From the NCBI RefSeq assembly GCF_003287495.1, contig NZ_PRLE01000008.1, positions 1 to 61,527 on the forward strand: a DNA stretch of 61,527 nucleotides. The letters run 5' to 3'. Positions 24,851 through 35,635 of the stretch are shown one piece after another. This DNA is from Faecalibacterium prausnitzii (GTDB lineage Bacteria; Bacillota; Clostridia; Oscillospirales; Ruminococcaceae). The translations under genes were made by a program, and so were the position numbers. The notes under the pieces are model-generated. The model had not been told where the DNA came from and did not search any database. It worked only from the letters and a program-made list of their open reading frames with translations. Position 1 is the first letter of the stretch, and the number at the start of each line of letters is the position of its first letter.

Positions 24851-24889
24851 AAAGAGGGACGAACCCTGTAGGGTTCGCCCCTCTTTTTT
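24851..24889 (+). terminator. rnf operon terminator
   Basis: AAAGAGGG-CGAACCC pairs with GGGTTCG-CCCTCTTT around TGTA, followed by a T-tract. The spacer from 24890 to 25040 shows nothing further. Confidence 0.92.
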
Positions 24890-25059
24890 GCGCCTGTTTT
24901 GGCGGGGTGCGTTCCGCGTGGGATCTCTCTTCAACGAGTCGCGTCCTGCGGCAAATTTCCTGCAGGAACACCTATCAATTCAAAAAGCGGATTGCATTTG
25001 CCCAAAACTGTGGTTAAATAAAAAAAGAGTAACAAAAACAGGACGAGGAGCAAACGGCC

Positions 25060-26211
25060 ATGGAACAGCAACCCCAAAACACCCGCCTGCGCAATGCGGG
25101 CTTCCTCACATTCTTTTTCAGCGGGATCTGCGCCATTTCCAGCGGTGTGGTGGTCAGCCTGTTGCAGGAGAAATACGGCTTTGCCTATGGCATGACGGGC
25201 ACTCTGCTCTCCCTGATGAGCATTGGCAACCTGCTGGCGGGTTTCCTGACCGGCGTGCTGCCCGGGGTGCTGGGCTTCAAGCCCAGTGTCCTGCTGCTGA
25301 CCACGGGCTATGCGCTGGGCTATGGGATGATGGGCCTCTCCGGCGCGGAGCTGCTGTTGAGTGTCTCGTTCTTCCTGGTGGGCATCGCCAAGGGCAGCGT
25401 CATGAACGCCTGCACCATTCTGGTCAGCGGCAACTCCGCCGACCGCACCCGGGGCATGAACCTGATGCACAGCTGCTACGCCTGCGGCGCGCTGCTCTGC
25501 CCGTTCCTCATTGCAGCGGCGGGCCGGGTGAGCACCGGGCTGGCCCTGCTGGTGCTGGCGGCGCTGGGCGTCATCGTCTGGCTCATCTATCTCACCACCC
25601 CCATGGGCGGGCAGGGGAGCACCAAAAGCAAAACCGGCAAGGAGAAGATCGACTGGAGTTTTCTGCACTCTGTGCAGTTCTGGCTGCTGACAGGCCTGCT
25701 CTTCTGCCAGAACGCGGCCGAGCAGAGCGTCACGGGCTGGATGGTCACCTACTTCAAGGGCAGCGGCATCATTACCGGTGCGCTGGCGGCCTATACCGTC
25801 ACGGTCATGTGGGGTGCCACTCTGGTGGCCCGGCTCCTCATCGCGTTTGTCTTCCCGTTCAAACAGCCCCGCAAGGCCATGGTGGTCATGGGAGTGGGCT
25901 GCACCATCTTTTATTTCTGCCTCATGCAGGCCCACACGCAGGGGGCAGCCATCCTGCTGCTGTTCGCCTTTGCCTTTGCCATGGCGGGCATGAACCCAAC
26001 GGCTGTGGCCAGCGCCGGTAAGATGACCAGCGTGACCAGCATGGGCATCATGCTCCCGGCGGCGTCCAGCGGCGCCATCCTCATGCCCTGGATCATTGGC
26101 CGGGTGGCAGAGCGCGCGGGCCTCGCCGTGGGCATGGCCTGTAACATCGTGCCCTGCATCGGCCTTGTCATCTTTGCCATTCTGGTGGCACGGATGCCGG
26201 AAGAAAACTAA
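25060..26211 (+). CDS. MFS transporter
   Basis: A 383-residue, 12-helix major facilitator. The N-half has an SSGVVVSLLQEKYG loop, the middle has a polar linker (about 185-200: GQGSTKSKTGKEK) and the C-half has QNAAEQSVTGWMVTYF. The pattern is closest to the fucose-permease/glucose-mannitol type (FucP/NagP-like), but substrate residues cannot be assigned. GAGGAG lies before the ATG. It is a single gene between terminators. Confidence 0.85.
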   Translation: MEQQPQNTRLRNAGFLTFFFSGICAISSGVVVSLLQEKYGFAYGMTGTLLSLMSIGNLLAGFLTGVLPGVLGFKPSVLLLTTGYALGYGMMGLSGAELLLSVSFFLVGIAKGSVMNACTILVSGNSADRTRGMNLMHSCYACGALLCPFLIAAAGRVSTGLALLVLAALGVIVWLIYLTTPMGGQGSTKSKTGKEKIDWSFLHSVQFWLLTGLLFCQNAAEQSVTGWMVTYFKGSGIITGALAAYTVTVMWGATLVARLLIAFVFPFKQPRKAMVVMGVGCTIFYFCLMQAHTQGAAILLLFAFAFAMAGMNPTAVASAGKMTSVTSMGIMLPAASSGAILMPWIIGRVAERAGLAVGMACNIVPCIGLVIFAILVARMPEEN

Positions 26212-26222
26212 GGCGGCAAAAC

Positions 26223-26254
26223 AAAAACGTCCATCCGTCAGGGTGGACGTTTTT
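26223..26254. terminator. Bidirectional terminator MFS/queH
   Basis: AAAAACGTCCA pairs with TGGACGTTTTT around a 10-base loop, giving T-tracts on both strands. Confidence 0.92.
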
Positions 26255-26255
26255 G

Positions 26256-26870
26256 TTATAGCCCGCGGGCCCGGGCGCTGAACTCACACCCGCAGTAATC
26301 CTGCCGGTAGAGGCCGTATTCCTCCGAGAGCTGCAAACTGCGCAGGTAGCCGTTGTGCTTTTTGAAATCCGAGGGCAGGTGCTTTACACCGAACTCTTCT
26401 TCCAGCTGCTGGCCGATCTCGTTGATCCGCTTGGCGTCCTTATGGGGGCTGATGGAGAGGGTGGTGGTGAACCAGTCGAACCCGTGCTCGGCGGCATACT
26501 GGGCCGCCCGGCGCATCCGCAGCCGGTAACAGACGGTGCACCGGCTGCCCCGCTCGGGCTCCTGTTCCAGCCCCTGCACGGCGGTGTAGAACTCCTGCGG
26601 GTCGTAGTGGTCTTCCACCACCGTTACCCCCAGCGGGTGGGCGGCGGCCACGAACTTTTTCAGCTCCTCGCCCCGGCGGTAGTATTCCTCCGCGGGCCAG
26701 GTGTTGGGGTTATAGTAGAGGACAGTGATCTCAAAATACTGGCACAGCTGTTCCAGCACGGCGCTGGAGCAGGGCCCGCAGCAGGCGTGGAGCAGAAGCT
26801 TTGGCCGGGCGGGGGCCAATGTTTTCAACACTTCGTCCATCTGCTGTGCAAAATTCAACTGCTTTGACAT
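26256..26870 (-). CDS. queH: Epoxyqueuosine reductase QueH
   Basis: QueH (former DUF208) performs the last step of queuosine synthesis in tRNA, reducing epoxyqueuosine; it replaces QueG in many anaerobes. The 204-residue protein has the adjacent-cysteine motif HACCGPC (C30, C31, C34), CTVCYRLRM and a terminal YCGC, expected to bind a 4Fe-4S cluster and a second metal. The start at 26870 is placed because AAAGGA is 8 bases upstream; the ATG at 26879 lies too close to it. Divergent from the DUF896 gene with repeat copy D between. Confidence 0.92.
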   Translation of the reverse strand: MSKQLNFAQQMDEVLKTLAPARPKLLLHACCGPCSSAVLEQLCQYFEITVLYYNPNTWPAEEYYRRGEELKKFVAAAHPLGVTVVEDHYDPQEFYTAVQGLEQEPERGSRCTVCYRLRMRRAAQYAAEHGFDWFTTTLSISPHKDAKRINEIGQQLEEEFGVKHLPSDFKKHNGYLRSLQLSEEYGLYRQDYCGCEFSARARGL

Positions 26871-26898
26871 GGGTTTCATCCTTTGGTATACTGGATTA

Positions 26899-26934
26899 AA
26901 CCTCTCCGTCACCCAGCAAAGCGCCTGAGAGGCT
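26899..26934. repeat. Palindromic intergenic repeat, copy D (minimal)
   Basis: A 36-base remnant with the AACCTCTCCGTCAC end and GCGCCTGAGAGGCT end but none of the internal CTCCCCT hairpins. It sits between the divergent queH and DUF896 starts. Confidence 0.55.
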
Positions 26935-26978
26935 ATGCTAATTATATCACACTTTCCGATAAAATACAGGAGTACACC

Positions 26979-27182
26979 ATGACGAATGAGAAAATTGCCC
27001 GCATCAACGAGCTGGCACACAAAAGCAAGACCACGGGCCTGACGGAGGCCGAAAAAGCCGAGCAGCAGGCCCTGCGCCGGGAGTACCTGGACGACATCAA
27101 GGCCAGCCTCCGTGCCCAGCTGAACAACACCTCCATCCAGGAGCCGGACGGCACCATCCATAAGCTGGCAAAGAAAGATTGA
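26979..27182 (+). CDS. DUF896 protein (YnzC family)
   Basis: A 67-residue, charged, alpha-helical protein. [32 protein letters not shown] splits into [10 protein letters not shown] and the [13 protein letters not shown] heptads that identify DUF896. The Bacillus relative YnzC is linked to the SOS yneA operon, but the function is unknown. The ATG at 26979 has CAGGAG upstream; the frame extends back to 26883 without a better start. Confidence 0.88.
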   Translation: MTNEKIARINELAHKSKTTGLTEAEKAEQQALRREYLDDIKASLRAQLNNTSIQEPDGTIHKLAKKD

Positions 27183-27192
27183 TTTCCGCTAT

Positions 27193-27294
27193 TTGGCTCC
27201 CCTGATAGGAATGACTCCCTCCGGCCGGAGGGAGATGTCGCGCTAGCGACAAAGGGAGGACGGCTGGACGCGCCAGAGCGCGGCCTGAGAGGTT
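27193..27294. repeat. Palindromic intergenic repeat, copy E (degenerate)
   Basis: A 102-base copy in reverse orientation: TTGGCTCCCCT at one end, GATGTCGCGCTAGCGAC in the middle and CTGAGAGGTT at the other. About 35 extra bases (AAAGGGAGGACGG through GCGCGGC) interrupt it before the last segment. Confidence 0.65.
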
Positions 27295-27340
27295 GAATTT
27301 CTGATAAAATCAGGTACTACCCAGACAAAAGGGGGTGCAG

Positions 27341-27380
27341 AGAGGGAAAAGTCGTACAAAAGCGGTTTTCCCTCTTTTTT
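27341..27380 (+). terminator. Terminator before purA
   Basis: AGAGGGAAAA (27341-27350) pairs with TTTTCCCTCT (27366-27375), then TTTTTT. It would stop DUF896 transcripts just ahead of the purA promoter. Confidence 0.85.
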
Positions 27381-27394
27381 CGGTTGCGCAATCG

Positions 27395-27403
27395 TGCTAT
27401 AAT
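27395..27403 (+). promoter_or_regulatory. Extended -10 promoter of purA
   Basis: TGC followed by a perfect TATAAT (27398-27403), 128 bases before purA. No good -35 is seen; the extended -10 may compensate. Confidence 0.55.
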
Positions 27404-27530
27404 ATACTTGAGCTGTTGCGGTCTGCCGGGCGCAGGCGGCGCGGCCAAATGTTGTTTCCAAGGTGGCGTATCCCGGGCAAGGTGCACGGAAAAGGCTGTC
27501 TTTTGAAAAATTACAAAGAGGTCATTTATT

Positions 27531-28826
27531 ATGCTTACTGCAATTACGGGTATCAACTGGGGCGATGAGGGCAAGGGCCGCATGGTCGACCTGATCAGCC
27601 AGGAGTACGACATTGTCGCGCGCTATCAGGGCGGCAACAACGCCGGCCATACCGTGAAGAACGAGCGCGGTAAATTTGTGCTGAATCTGCTGCCTTCCGG
27701 CATTCTCCGCCCCAACGTCGTCTGCGTTATGGGCAACGGCATGGTCATCGACCCGCACCATCTGGCGGGCGAGATCGAGAACCTGCGCAAGCAGGGTGTC
27801 GAGATCAGCCCCGCCAACCTGAAGATCTCCGACCGTGCGACCATCACAATGCCCTACCATGTGGAGCAGGATGGTCTGGAAGAGGCACGCCTGTCCAAGA
27901 CCGGCGCGCAGTTCGGCTCCACCAAGCGCGGCATTGCTTACGCTTACGGCGATAAGTACATGAAGAAGACCCTCCGCATGGGCGACCTGCTCCATCTGGA
28001 CGACTCTGTCAAGAAGCGCCTGGTTACCATGGTGGATTCCAAGAACCTGGTGATGGAGGGCAGCTACAACGCCGCTCCCATCAGCGTGGATGAGATGTGG
28101 GCATGGCTAGAGCAGTATGCAGCCATCTTCAAGGATTATATCTGCGATGTGGGCCAGTACCTGGCTGATGCAGACGCCGCCGGCAAGAAAGTGCTGTTTG
28201 AAGCACAGCTGGGCGCTCTGCGTGACATCGACTTCGGCATCTACCCCTACACCACCTCCTCCAACGTCATCGGCGCTTACGCACCCATCGGTGCCGGCAT
28301 CCCGGGCCACAAGCTGAACAACTCCATCGGCGTGATGAAAGCTTACTCCTCCTGCGTCGGCGACGGCCCCTTTACCGCGGAGCTGGCGATGACCGAGGAA
28401 GAGAAGCACGCCCTGCGTGAGGCTGGCCACGAGTATGGCGCTGCCACCGGCCGTCCCCGCCGCGTGGGCCCCATCGACCTGGTGGCAAGCCGCTACGGCG
28501 TCTTCTGCCAGGGCTGCGATGAAGTGGCTCTGACCCTGCTGGACGTGCTGGACTACATGGAGAAGATCCCCATGGTCACCGCTTACAAGCTGAGCGATGG
28601 TACTACCACCACCCGTTTCCCCATGGGCGAGGCACTGGATACCGCACAGCCCGTGGTGGAGTATCTGCCCGGCTGGCACTGCGATATCACCGCAGCCCGC
28701 AAGTGGGAGGACCTGCCCCAGGAGGCCCGTGACTATGTGGAGCGCCTGGAAAAGGCTGTGGGCTGCAAGATCACCTATATCTCGGTCGGCGCGGAGCGTG
28801 AGGCTTATATCCACCACGTGGTCTGA
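27531..28826 (+). CDS. purA: Adenylosuccinate synthetase
   Basis: PurA condenses IMP and aspartate with GTP in AMP synthesis. The 431-residue protein has the N-terminal GDEGKGR loop (11-17), GGNNAGHTV, the ATGRPRRVGPIDL loop and a normal length. AAAGAGG precedes ATG 27531. The long leader (about 120 bases) has no recognised purine riboswitch. It is followed 40 bases later by a second DegV gene, probably co-transcribed. Confidence 0.96.
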   Translation: MLTAITGINWGDEGKGRMVDLISQEYDIVARYQGGNNAGHTVKNERGKFVLNLLPSGILRPNVVCVMGNGMVIDPHHLAGEIENLRKQGVEISPANLKISDRATITMPYHVEQDGLEEARLSKTGAQFGSTKRGIAYAYGDKYMKKTLRMGDLLHLDDSVKKRLVTMVDSKNLVMEGSYNAAPISVDEMWAWLEQYAAIFKDYICDVGQYLADADAAGKKVLFEAQLGALRDIDFGIYPYTTSSNVIGAYAPIGAGIPGHKLNNSIGVMKAYSSCVGDGPFTAELAMTEEEKHALREAGHEYGAATGRPRRVGPIDLVASRYGVFCQGCDEVALTLLDVLDYMEKIPMVTAYKLSDGTTTTRFPMGEALDTAQPVVEYLPGWHCDITAARKWEDLPQEARDYVERLEKAVGCKITYISVGAEREAYIHHVV

Positions 28827-28866
28827 GCCACTGGGCGTTTATCCGGAACAAAGGAAGCGTGCGTTT

Positions 28867-29766
28867 ATGTTTGATATCATTACCGACAGTGCCTGTGACT
28901 GGACCCCGGAAAAGGCAAAGCAGTACAATGTAGAAGTTGTGCCGTTCTATGTCTCGCTGGATGGCGAGCATTACCGCAAGGAGGGCAAGGAGATCGCGGT
29001 GCGGGATTTCTACCAGTTTATGGTAGATAACCCCTCCGCTTACCCCAAGACCAGCCTGCCCTCGCTGGAGGACTTTGAGCAGATCTTCCGCCGCCAGGCC
29101 GAAGCAGGCCGCCCCACCCTCTGCCTGTGCTTTACCAGCAAGATGAGCGGCTGTGTGGGCAGCGCCCGCAACGCCCGGGAGCTGGTGCTGGAGGATTACC
29201 CCGATGCAAAGATCGAGGTGATGGACTCCACGGCGGCCACCGTGACGGAATCGGAAATGGTGGAAAACGCGGTGGCCATGCGGGACGCAGGCTGCACGCT
29301 GGAAGAGGCTGTGGTCTGGCTGAGCGCCGAGCGCGTCACCAACCAGATCTTCTTCACCGTGGGCAACCTGGATTATCTCATCAAGGGCGGCCGCATCGGC
29401 AAGGTGACGGGCCGCGCGGCCAATATCCTGGGCATCAAGCCCATGATCCTCTTCAAAGAGGGCGAGATCTTCTCCGGCGGCATGGCACGCGGCCGCCAGA
29501 AGAGCTTTGAAAAGGCGCTGGAGCAGCTGATGGCTTATCTCGACAGCAACAACGCGAACCCGGACGACTACTGTGTCACCGTGGGTTATGGCTACGATGA
29601 GGAAGAGGGCAAGCGGCTCTGGATGCAGACCCGCGCCGCCCTGCTGGCCAGGTACCCGGGCAGCGCCTGTGAGGTAGAGCTGCTGCAGATCGGCTGCACC
29701 ATCGCGGTGCACACCGGCCCTTATGCACTGGGCATGGGCGTTATGCGCCGTTGGAAAAAGCAGTAA
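28867..29766 (+). CDS. DegV family protein (second copy)
   Basis: A 299-residue fatty-acid-binding DegV protein: FDIITDSACDW at the start, YPKTSLPSLEDFEQIF, CFTSKMSGCVGSA and LDYLIKGGRIGKVTG. It is clearly distinct from the copy at 3218-4063. ATG 28867 has AAAGGAA upstream. It lies 40 bases after purA and ends in its own terminator. Confidence 0.92.
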   Translation: MFDIITDSACDWTPEKAKQYNVEVVPFYVSLDGEHYRKEGKEIAVRDFYQFMVDNPSAYPKTSLPSLEDFEQIFRRQAEAGRPTLCLCFTSKMSGCVGSARNARELVLEDYPDAKIEVMDSTAATVTESEMVENAVAMRDAGCTLEEAVVWLSAERVTNQIFFTVGNLDYLIKGGRIGKVTGRAANILGIKPMILFKEGEIFSGGMARGRQKSFEKALEQLMAYLDSNNANPDDYCVTVGYGYDEEEGKRLWMQTRAALLARYPGSACEVELLQIGCTIAVHTGPYALGMGVMRRWKKQ

Positions 29767-29790
29767 CCGTTTCCAACGCAATAGAACACA

Positions 29791-29826
29791 AAACCCCTGA
29801 GACGCAGCCGCGTCTCAGGGGTTTTT
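29791..29826. terminator. Bidirectional terminator degV2/CorC-like gene
   Basis: A perfect 15-bp stem (29791-29805 with 29810-29824), loop AGCC, T-rich on both strands. Confidence 0.92.
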
Positions 29827-29828
29827 GC

Positions 29829-31145
29829 TTAATTGTGGTTTTGCAGGTGGCGGGAGGGTAACCATTTTTCCCGGTCATGGTCGTCCTCTTTTTCCGCCGG
29901 GGCGGGGATGGGGGTGAACCGCACCTCGGTCACGCGGCGCTTGGCCGTGCGGGTGACCACGCCGTTGAAATTGTCCAGCGTGAAATGGTCGCCCACCTTG
30001 GGCAGGTGGCAGGTCTTTTCCTGCACCAGACCGTTGACGGTGTTGGAATCAATGTCCTCGTCCTCGGGCAGGCCCAGCGTCTCGTAGAGGTCATCCACGC
30101 TGGCAGAGCCGGACACCAGCCAGCTGCCGTCCGACTGCTGGCGGAAGTCCTCGGTCACCTCGTCGTGCTCATCCCAGATCTCGCCCACCAGCTCCTCGAG
30201 GATGTCTTCCAGGGTGATGATGCCCTCGGTGCCGCCGTACTCGTCCACGACGACCGCCATGTGGTGGTGCTGCTCCCGCAGGGTGCGCAGCAGCTGGGAG
30301 ATCTGGGTGGAACCCGTGGTATACAGGGTGGGTGCGATGAGGTCTTCCACGGTGGTGGCTTTTTTGAGCCGGGCCAGGTAGAAGTCCTTTTCATGTACCA
30401 CGCCAATGATGTTGTCGATGGTATCATGATAGACGGGCAGGCGGGAATAACCGGATTCCGCAAAGGTCTGGGCCAGCTCTTCCAGCGAGATGTTGTCCTC
30501 CACGGCCACCACGTCCACGCGGGGGGTCAGAATCTCTTCCACCTCCACGTCGTCGAACTCAATGGCGCTGCGGATGAGCTGGCTCTCGCGGTCGGTCAAC
30601 TCGCCGTCGTTTTCGGCCTCGCTCACCATGGTCATGAGCTCACCCTCGGTGATGGTATCTTCCTCACGGCTGTGGATGAACTTGCCCAGCAGCTTTTTCC
30701 ACTGGGTAAACAGCCAGGTCAGCGGGGTAAAGAGGAGCATCAGCAGGTTGAGCACCGGGGACACTGCCGTGGCAATGGTCTCCGGCATCTCCTTGGCCAG
30801 GCTCTTGGGCGTTACCTCGCCAAAGATCAGCACCACGATGGTGAGCACGATGGTGGAGACTGTCGCGCCCCGCTCCTGCCCCAGCATCTGGGTAAACAGG
30901 ATGGTGCCGATGGAAGCGGCGGCAATGTTGACGATATTGTTGCCGATGAGGATGGTGGAGAGCAGCTTGTCGTATTTTTCCGACATGGCCAGCACCCGGG
31001 CGGCGGACGTGTCGCCGTCCTCCGCGCGGCTTTTCAGACGGATCTGGTTCAGGGAAGAGAATGCGGTCTCGGAGGCGGAGAAAAAGGCGGAGAATGCCAC
31101 CAGGATCACCAGCGCCACCAAGAGCGTAATACTGCCATCGTCCAT
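29829..31145 (-). CDS. CNNM/CorC (HlyC-type) transporter
   Basis: A 438-residue membrane protein: CNNM/DUF21 domain with three to four helices (1-195, [35 protein letters not shown]), two CBS domains (about 205-325, [15 protein letters not shown]) and a C-terminal CorC_HlyC domain (about 345-425). Relatives export Mg2+ or other divalent ions; older labels call it hemolysin. No purine-rich ribosome site is visible before ATG 31145, which is odd because nearly every gene here has one. It has its own promoter and a 170-base structured leader. Confidence 0.9.
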   Translation of the reverse strand: MDDGSITLLVALVILVAFSAFFSASETAFSSLNQIRLKSRAEDGDTSAARVLAMSEKYDKLLSTILIGNNIVNIAAASIGTILFTQMLGQERGATVSTIVLTIVVLIFGEVTPKSLAKEMPETIATAVSPVLNLLMLLFTPLTWLFTQWKKLLGKFIHSREEDTITEGELMTMVSEAENDGELTDRESQLIRSAIEFDDVEVEEILTPRVDVVAVEDNISLEELAQTFAESGYSRLPVYHDTIDNIIGVVHEKDFYLARLKKATTVEDLIAPTLYTTGSTQISQLLRTLREQHHHMAVVVDEYGGTEGIITLEDILEELVGEIWDEHDEVTEDFRQQSDGSWLVSGSASVDDLYETLGLPEDEDIDSNTVNGLVQEKTCHLPKVGDHFTLDNFNGVVTRTAKRRVTEVRFTPIPAPAEKEDDHDREKWLPSRHLQNHN

Positions 31146-31204
31146 AATAAAGGGAAATCACACTCAACTTTCTGTTTGATATTTTCTGGCCCAAACGGGC
31201 ACGC

Positions 31205-31312
31205 AGCGGATGACGGGGCAGTTTCCCCGCCGGCGGCGGGAAAACTGCTTCCAGGCTGCTGATACTAAAAATGTGCTTCCCACCGTGACTGTTTCGCGAT
31301 GAAAAGCACATG
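31205..31312 (-). promoter_or_regulatory. Structured 5' leader of CorC-like gene
   Basis: In the minus-strand transcript, an ATGTGCTT / AAGCACAT stem (31266-31310 region) is followed by TTTT. A strong GCAGTTTTCCCGCC / GGCGGGGAAACTGC hairpin (31217-31250 region) comes next. The first resembles an attenuator and may also stop clpB read-through. I cannot match it to the M-box, yybP-ykoY or other known metal riboswitches. Confidence 0.45.
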
Positions 31313-31322
31313 TTCAAAGACT

Positions 31323-31351
31323 ATAATATCATATTCAGTCCCCCGGTGCAA
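31323..31351 (-). promoter_or_regulatory. Promoter of CorC-like gene
   Basis: On the minus strand, TTGCAC (plus 31346-31351), a 17-base spacer and TATTAT (plus 31323-31328). Confidence 0.65.
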
Positions 31352-31401
31352 GCGTTACCACCTGTCCGTGGGAACAAAACGGGTAAAATCTAAGGGGAAT
31401 T

Positions 31402-34014
<2,613 letters not shown>

Positions 34015-34093
34015 AGAATCGACCTCCATTCATACCGGAAGTTGGTTTTTAAATGAGATTTATCAAACAAGATTGAACTTTGCTAATTCTGCA

Positions 34094-34120
34094 TTAGCAC
34101 TCTATCTGTTTGACTGCTAA
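34094..34120. promoter_or_regulatory. CIRCE operator (HrcA site) of clpB
   Basis: TTAGCACTC, nine bases, then GACTGCTAA: the CIRCE consensus with one mismatch in the second arm. It lies immediately downstream of the clpB -10, the usual place for HrcA repression. Confidence 0.88.
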
Positions 34121-34121
34121 A

Positions 34122-34150
34122 AATATACTCCAAACAACCCACTTTGTCAA
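34122..34150 (-). promoter_or_regulatory. clpB promoter
   Basis: On the minus strand, TTGACA (plus 34145-34150), a 17-base spacer and TATATT (plus 34122-34127), abutting CIRCE. Confidence 0.85.
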
Positions 34151-34194
34151 TAGGGCGGAAGAAGCTGAGCGGAGAATTCACAAAAAGTTTGCAA

Positions 34195-34225
34195 ATAAAA
34201 ACACTCTCCCGGCAGCGGGAGAGTG
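34195..34225 (-). terminator. Terminator of trigger-factor-like gene
   Basis: CACTCTCCC / GGGAGAGTG stem with 6-base loop, followed on the minus strand by TTTTTAT. Confidence 0.85.
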
Positions 34226-34253
34226 CGGAATGCTGGAAAAGAACGCGGGAAAA

Positions 34254-35396
34254 TTATTTTACCTGCGCGCCGGTAGTCAGGGCGTCGGTCACGGTATCCA
34301 TCAGGGCGATCATGGTGCAGTAGTTGGCGCCATAGGCCTCGGTGTAAGCCGAGTAGGTGTCGATCTGCTCCTGGGTGGGGGCCAGATCCATGGCCTCGGC
34401 CACAGCCTGGTAGAGCAGGGCCTCTTTTGCGTAGGACGCAATGCTGTTGGCCATGGCGGCCAGCATGGCATCGGCACTGTCATAGCCCAGCATGGACTGG
34501 ACGAACGTGTCCAGATCGTAGCCATAGTACTGGGCCATCTTATAATAATAGTTGAGGCACTGGGTCACCTGGTAATCGGTCACGGCCTTGGGCACCTCGC
34601 GGAACGTGGCGTTGTCCATCAGGTAATCCATGACGGCGGTGTTGAGGTTGGAGGTGTAGAGCTGCTGCTGGCAGAACGCCCGCAGGGCCTCCACACTGTG
34701 CAGGTCATCGCTGGTGCCGTAGTTCTCGTCCACCCAGGCGTCGGTCAGCTCGGGCAGGACCTCCTCCTCAATGGAGTTCAGGGTGACAGAGAAGACCGCC
34801 TGCTTGCCGCTGAGCACCAGCGCGTTGCCGTCGGCATCGGTGGAGTCGCGGTAGCCGTCCGGGAACGTGACGGTCACGTCAAAGGTCTCGCCGGGCTTGT
34901 GGCCAACGATCTGGTCCTCAAAGCCGTCGATGAAAGAGCCGCTGCCCAGCGTCAGGCTGTAGCCCGTGTAGGTGCCGCCGGTAAAGGCCACGCCGTCCAC
35001 GGTGCCGGCGTAATCAATGTTGACGGTGTCGCCGTTGGCCGCGGCACGGTCGGTCACGTCCTGGGTGGTGGAGTTCTGGCTGAGCAGGCTGTCGATCTGG
35101 GCCTGCACGTCCTCGCTGGTGGGCTCTACGTCGGCACGCTGGACCGGGATGGAAGCGTAATCCTCCGGCAGGGTGACATAATCCAGTGCCCGGATGCCCT
35201 CCCAGTAGCCGTTTTCATCCAGACCATCGCTGTAAGTGAAGTTCTGGTAATCGTAATCCGCCGCGGAGCCCAGAACACTGCTGGCGGCCTCGCTGGAAGC
35301 GGAAGAAGAGCTGTCGGACTTGCTGCAGCCTGCCGCGCCCAGAGCCAGAGCTCCGGCGCAGACCAGACAGAGCGCCTTGGTGATGCTACGTTTCAA
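34254..35396 (-). CDS. Trigger-factor-like peptidyl-prolyl isomerase lipoprotein
   Basis: A 380-residue exported lipoprotein: signal MKRSITKALCLVCAGALALG with lipobox GAAGC (C24), a Ser-rich linker, and an FKBP-type domain (about 120-215: GDTVNIDYAGTVDGVAFTGG, LGSGSFIDGFEDQIVGHKPGETFDV). A helical trigger-factor C-terminal-like region (about 225-370) follows. It lacks the ribosome-binding TF N-domain, so it should fold secreted proteins outside the membrane. The start is TTG 35396, chosen because AGGAGG is 7 bases upstream and no ATG is suitably placed. Confidence 0.87.
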   Translation of the reverse strand: MKRSITKALCLVCAGALALGAAGCSKSDSSSSASSEAASSVLGSAADYDYQNFTYSDGLDENGYWEGIRALDYVTLPEDYASIPVQRADVEPTSEDVQAQIDSLLSQNSTTQDVTDRAAANGDTVNIDYAGTVDGVAFTGGTYTGYSLTLGSGSFIDGFEDQIVGHKPGETFDVTVTFPDGYRDSTDADGNALVLSGKQAVFSVTLNSIEEEVLPELTDAWVDENYGTSDDLHSVEALRAFCQQQLYTSNLNTAVMDYLMDNATFREVPKAVTDYQVTQCLNYYYKMAQYYGYDLDTFVQSMLGYDSADAMLAAMANSIASYAKEALLYQAVAEAMDLAPTQEQIDTYSAYTEAYGANYCTMIALMDTVTDALTTGAQVK

Positions 35397-35635
35397 AAGA
35401 ATACCTCCTGTTGGAATGCCGGGGAGCCCCGGCGGTGCGCAAATCAAACATGCTCTATTATAAGGGGTAAAAATGAAAAAGAAAAGTTTTTTGCAAAATT
35501 TCCACAAATAAACGTTCGACTTTGTCGGACTTTTGCGGGAACCCGGGCGGAAAACTGGGAAAAGCGGTGGAAATGCCCACCGGGTTTTGTTATTATAAAA
35601 AGCAGGAGCTAATACAAAAACAGGAGGAACGCCCC

